The notes beneath the pieces are model-generated. The model was given only the letters and a program-made list of their open reading frames with translations. It was not told where the DNA came from and ran no database searches. A DNA stretch of 15,521 nucleotides from assembly GCA_002492045.1 (NCBI GenBank), contig DKXC01000035.1, forward strand, positions 1-15,521, in the 5' to 3' direction. Numbering within the stretch: the first letter of the stretch is position 1; every line of letters starts with the position of its first letter. The position numbers and the translations under genes are program-made. This document shows positions 13,624 to 15,521 of this stretch, one piece after another. Source of the DNA: Micrococcaceae bacterium UBA7136 (lineage in GTDB: Bacteria; Actinomycetota; Actinomycetes; Actinomycetales; Micrococcaceae).

Positions 13624-15321
13624 CTAAGAGAAGGTAGCCGAGTAGAGGCGGACGCCCGCTGGCACCTTAATGGTCAGGGTTCCGCTAGTGACCTGGTCGC
13701 CCTCTAGGACGGTCACCGCGTTCGGGGTGTCCGGTAGGTCTAGGGTCTTCTGGCCCAGGCCACTGGCCTCGTCCCCCAGGACCGTCAGCTGGCCGCTGCC
13801 CTGGGCCACCAGCTGCATACTCAAGGCCCGGTAGTTGATTTGCAGAACAGCGTCCTGACCGGCCTCAATGTATTGGTCGGTGAGGAACCAATTACCACCC
13901 AGCGAGTAGCGGCCAAGGGAAGGCCGGGCTAGTTCAAAGAGCTGGGGGCCGGCCTGGTAGTTGCCAGAGCCCTCATAGTATTTGGCCCGGCCTACCCCCA
14001 GGTAGGTTTCGGGAGAGCGGTGACCGGCACTCTTAGCCTCCTGGACTCCACCGGCCTCTGGCAGTTCAACACCCGGGTTAGCGGCCTGCAGTAGCTGGCG
14101 GATCTGTTCCTCGGTCACCTCGTAGCCGCCCTCACCGTACTTGATAGCCCGCAGCTTACCCTCAGCGTCAATCAGGTAGTGGGCAGGCCAGTAGTGGTTG
14201 TTGTAGGCCCGCCAGGTGCGGTAGTCGTTGTCCTGGGCCACCGGATAGCTGATGCCCAGTTTCTGGGCCCCGGCCCGTACGTTCTCAGTCTCATGCTCAA
14301 AGGCGTACTCGGGGGTATGGACGCCCACCACCTGCAGGCCGTAGTCCTTATACTTCTCGTACCAGCCCTGAATATGGGGTGTGGCCCGCTGGCAGTTAAT
14401 GCAGGAGTAGGCCCAGAAATCTAGCAGGGTCACCTTGCCCTGCTGCCCGGCCAGGGTCAGGGGCTCACTGTTGATCCAGCCGCTAATTCCTTCCAGTTCG
14501 GGAGCGGCCCCGCAGTCCTGTAGCTGGGCTAGGCCGTCCTGGCAGCCGGCCAGGTTACCGGGAGACAGCTGCTCCTGGGCGGCCTGTCCCACCTGTTCCT
14601 CCAGGGAGGCCGTGTAGTTGGGCAGGAGCCGCTGCAGCTGGGCGGGAACGTCCAGGGCCAGGCCAGCAGCCAGGGCAATGAGCAGGACTCCGGCCGTCAC
14701 CCGGACAGCCCGCTGGCGGCGACGAAAGCCCTTGAGTCGTTCGGTCAGGCCTCGTCCGGCCAGGGCAAAGAAGAGCAGGGGCAGGGCCGTACCGGCAGCA
14801 AAGGAGAGGGTCAGGACGACGGTCTCTAGGCCGATATTGCCGGTAGCCCCAGCCACGGTGATAGCCGCCAGCACCGGCCCGGCGCAGGGCACGTAAACCA
14901 GGCCCAGGGCCAGACCCATGAGGAAGCCGCCCCGCTGGGTATTGATATTGCGGGTGGGGAGCTTACTAAAGGGCTTTTCGAGGAGCTCTTCCAGGCGGGG
15001 CAGGATCATGCCCAGGCCCACCAGGATCAGAAGCAGAATACCGGCGGCCCGCAGGATGCCCTGGGGCAGGCCCAGGCTGTTAAGAATCAGAGTGCCCAGC
15101 AGGGTGAAGAAGGAGAAGCTCAGCACCAGGCCAGCCACCACCTGGTAGGGACGCCACTTAGAGACCTTACGAACAGGGGTAGCACCCACCCCGGGCAGGG
15201 CGGTGAAGGTGCGGGCCGAGTCGGCTCCAGTCAGGAAGAGGATGGGCAGAACCGGCAGAATACAGGGAGATATGCCGGTGATGAAGCCGCCCAGCAGGCC
15301 AAGAAGAAGAATCGATAGCAT
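13624..15321 (-). CDS. dipZ: DipZ-type CcdA-thioredoxin fusion (thiol-disulfide transporter)
   Basis: A 565-residue fusion that carries reducing power from the cytoplasm across the membrane and passes it to exported thiols. Residues 1-225 form a CcdA/DsbD-beta membrane domain with the redox cysteines C20 (GISPCILPVLP) and C146 (VPCAGPVL). After a linker comes an extracytoplasmic redoxin domain (about 275-420) with the active site SCINCQR, C307 and C310, and a YPVAQDNDYRTWRAYNNHYWPA region typical of DipZ. The C-terminal 430-565 is a beta-rich DipZ extension. M. tuberculosis DipZ (about 695 aa) has the same order. Two more cysteines, C260 and C270, lie in the linker outside the membrane. The ATG has AGAAAGG 6 nt upstream. 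It may keep the DsbA-like lipoprotein encoded at 5228-5926, or other exported proteins, in the proper redox state. Confidence 0.92.
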   Translation of the reverse strand: MLSILLLGLLGGFITGISPCILPVLPILFLTGADSARTFTALPGVGATPVRKVSKWRPYQVVAGLVLSFSFFTLLGTLILNSLGLPQGILRAAGILLLILVGLGMILPRLEELLEKPFSKLPTRNINTQRGGFLMGLALGLVYVPCAGPVLAAITVAGATGNIGLETVVLTLSFAAGTALPLLFFALAGRGLTERLKGFRRRQRAVRVTAGVLLIALAAGLALDVPAQLQRLLPNYTASLEEQVGQAAQEQLSPGNLAGCQDGLAQLQDCGAAPELEGISGWINSEPLTLAGQQGKVTLLDFWAYSCINCQRATPHIQGWYEKYKDYGLQVVGVHTPEYAFEHETENVRAGAQKLGISYPVAQDNDYRTWRAYNNHYWPAHYLIDAEGKLRAIKYGEGGYEVTEEQIRQLLQAANPGVELPEAGGVQEAKSAGHRSPETYLGVGRAKYYEGSGNYQAGPQLFELARPSLGRYSLGGNWFLTDQYIEAGQDAVLQINYRALSMQLVAQGSGQLTVLGDEASGLGQKTLDLPDTPNAVTVLEGDQVTSGTLTIKVPAGVRLYSATFS

Positions 15322-15401
15322 GGGGAACCTTTCTCTGTCTGTCTGCTCAAGGTTCGGTGCCCCCAGGGCTTTGGTTTAAAGAAAAACTTTTCATACGGAT
15401 T

Positions 15402-15521
15402 AGGCGAAGGCAGACTCGCGGCGAAGCCTCTGGCATCGATGGAGTTCGCGGGTGCGTAAGCACGCAAGAGTGAACGGAATCCGCCGAAGGCGGGGCCTGA
15501 ATCGCCGAGCTTGCGAGGCGA
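15402..15521. repeat. Cluster of short GC-rich hairpins at the window end
   Basis: Several small inverted repeats follow each other: GGC-GAA-GCC (15420-15428), GTGC-GTAA-GCAC (15452-15463) with a GNRA-like loop and nearby outer arms GTTC (15444-15447) and GAAC (15472-15475), CCGCC-GAA-GGCGG (15481-15493), and TCGCC...GGCGA (15502-15506 with 15517-15521). The tract is upstream of dipZ, has no convincing gene and runs off the window. It looks like an extragenic palindrome array, a repeat family or a structured leader. Confidence 0.55.

Noticed and set aside
15231..15467. 78-codon minus-strand frame over the dipZ start and hairpin tract
   Set aside because: It overlaps dipZ and its upstream hairpins, has an unlikely composition, and lacks any recognisable family or ribosome site.
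15452..15521. Possible group II intron 5' end (GTGCG)
   Set aside because: Only the five-base GTGCG matches, and it is part of a small GTGC/GCAC hairpin. No intron domain pattern or reverse transcriptase is visible.

Overview
The window reads as a GC-rich chromosomal stretch from an actinomycete (Actinomycetota). Supporting signs are the dominance of GCC/CTG/GGC codons, frequent TAG stops, TAGGAT/TAGGGT-type -10 boxes, a Tat-exported protein, a DipZ-type CcdA-thioredoxin fusion, and a long three-domain Pta followed by AckA. The style of the Tat leader (SRRTVAKAGAWSAP...) recalls host-associated Micrococcales or Actinomycetales such as Rothia-like organisms, but that placement is an impression from sequence style. 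No tRNA, rRNA, CRISPR array, transposase or phage gene is visible.

Layout, left to right. (1) 1-681: C-terminal half of a divergent ClC chloride channel, cut or broken at the left edge. (2) 682-1603: an HdeD/DUF308 membrane protein on the minus strand, with its own terminator and extended -10 promoter. A 44-bp imperfect direct repeat that folds back on itself lies on either side of it. (3) 1604-3446: two tail-to-tail genes of unknown function, 4 nt apart, whose proteins look like diverged paralogs; the minus-strand one is EcsC-like. (4) 3503-5926, minus strand: a probable operon reading dsbA-like lipoprotein > CDF cation exporter > spermidine-synthase-fold protein, with a 1-nt stop/start overlap and then a 10-nt gap. 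A good promoter (TTGAGG-17-TAGGAT) precedes it, and the EcsC-like gene may be its fourth member. (5) 5927-9682: a palindrome-rich leader, pta, a large fold-back element, ackA and a strong intrinsic terminator. This is the acetate/acetyl-phosphate module. (6) 9749-12440, plus strand: a small two-TM protein, an M48 membrane metalloprotease, and a YfeH/RCH1-type member of the bile acid:Na+ symporter superfamily. (7) 12607-13610: a highly codon-biased Tat-exported protein of unknown function with its own terminator. (8) 13624-15321, minus strand: DipZ. (9) 15322-15521: a cluster of short GC-rich hairpins that resembles an extragenic palindrome array and runs off the window.

Functional themes. Two genes concern thiol-redox chemistry outside the cytoplasm (DsbA-like lipoprotein, DipZ). 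Several are envelope or transport proteins (ClC, HdeD, CDF, YfeH, M48 protease), and pta-ackA is the central overflow-metabolism pair. The less ordinary signals are the repeated fold-back element around hdeD, the convergent paralog pair, the roughly 104-nt nested hairpin between pta and ackA, and the terminal hairpin cluster. No gap without a gene exceeds 300 bases; the longest, 5927-6196, holds the dsbA-like promoter and the palindromic pta leader.
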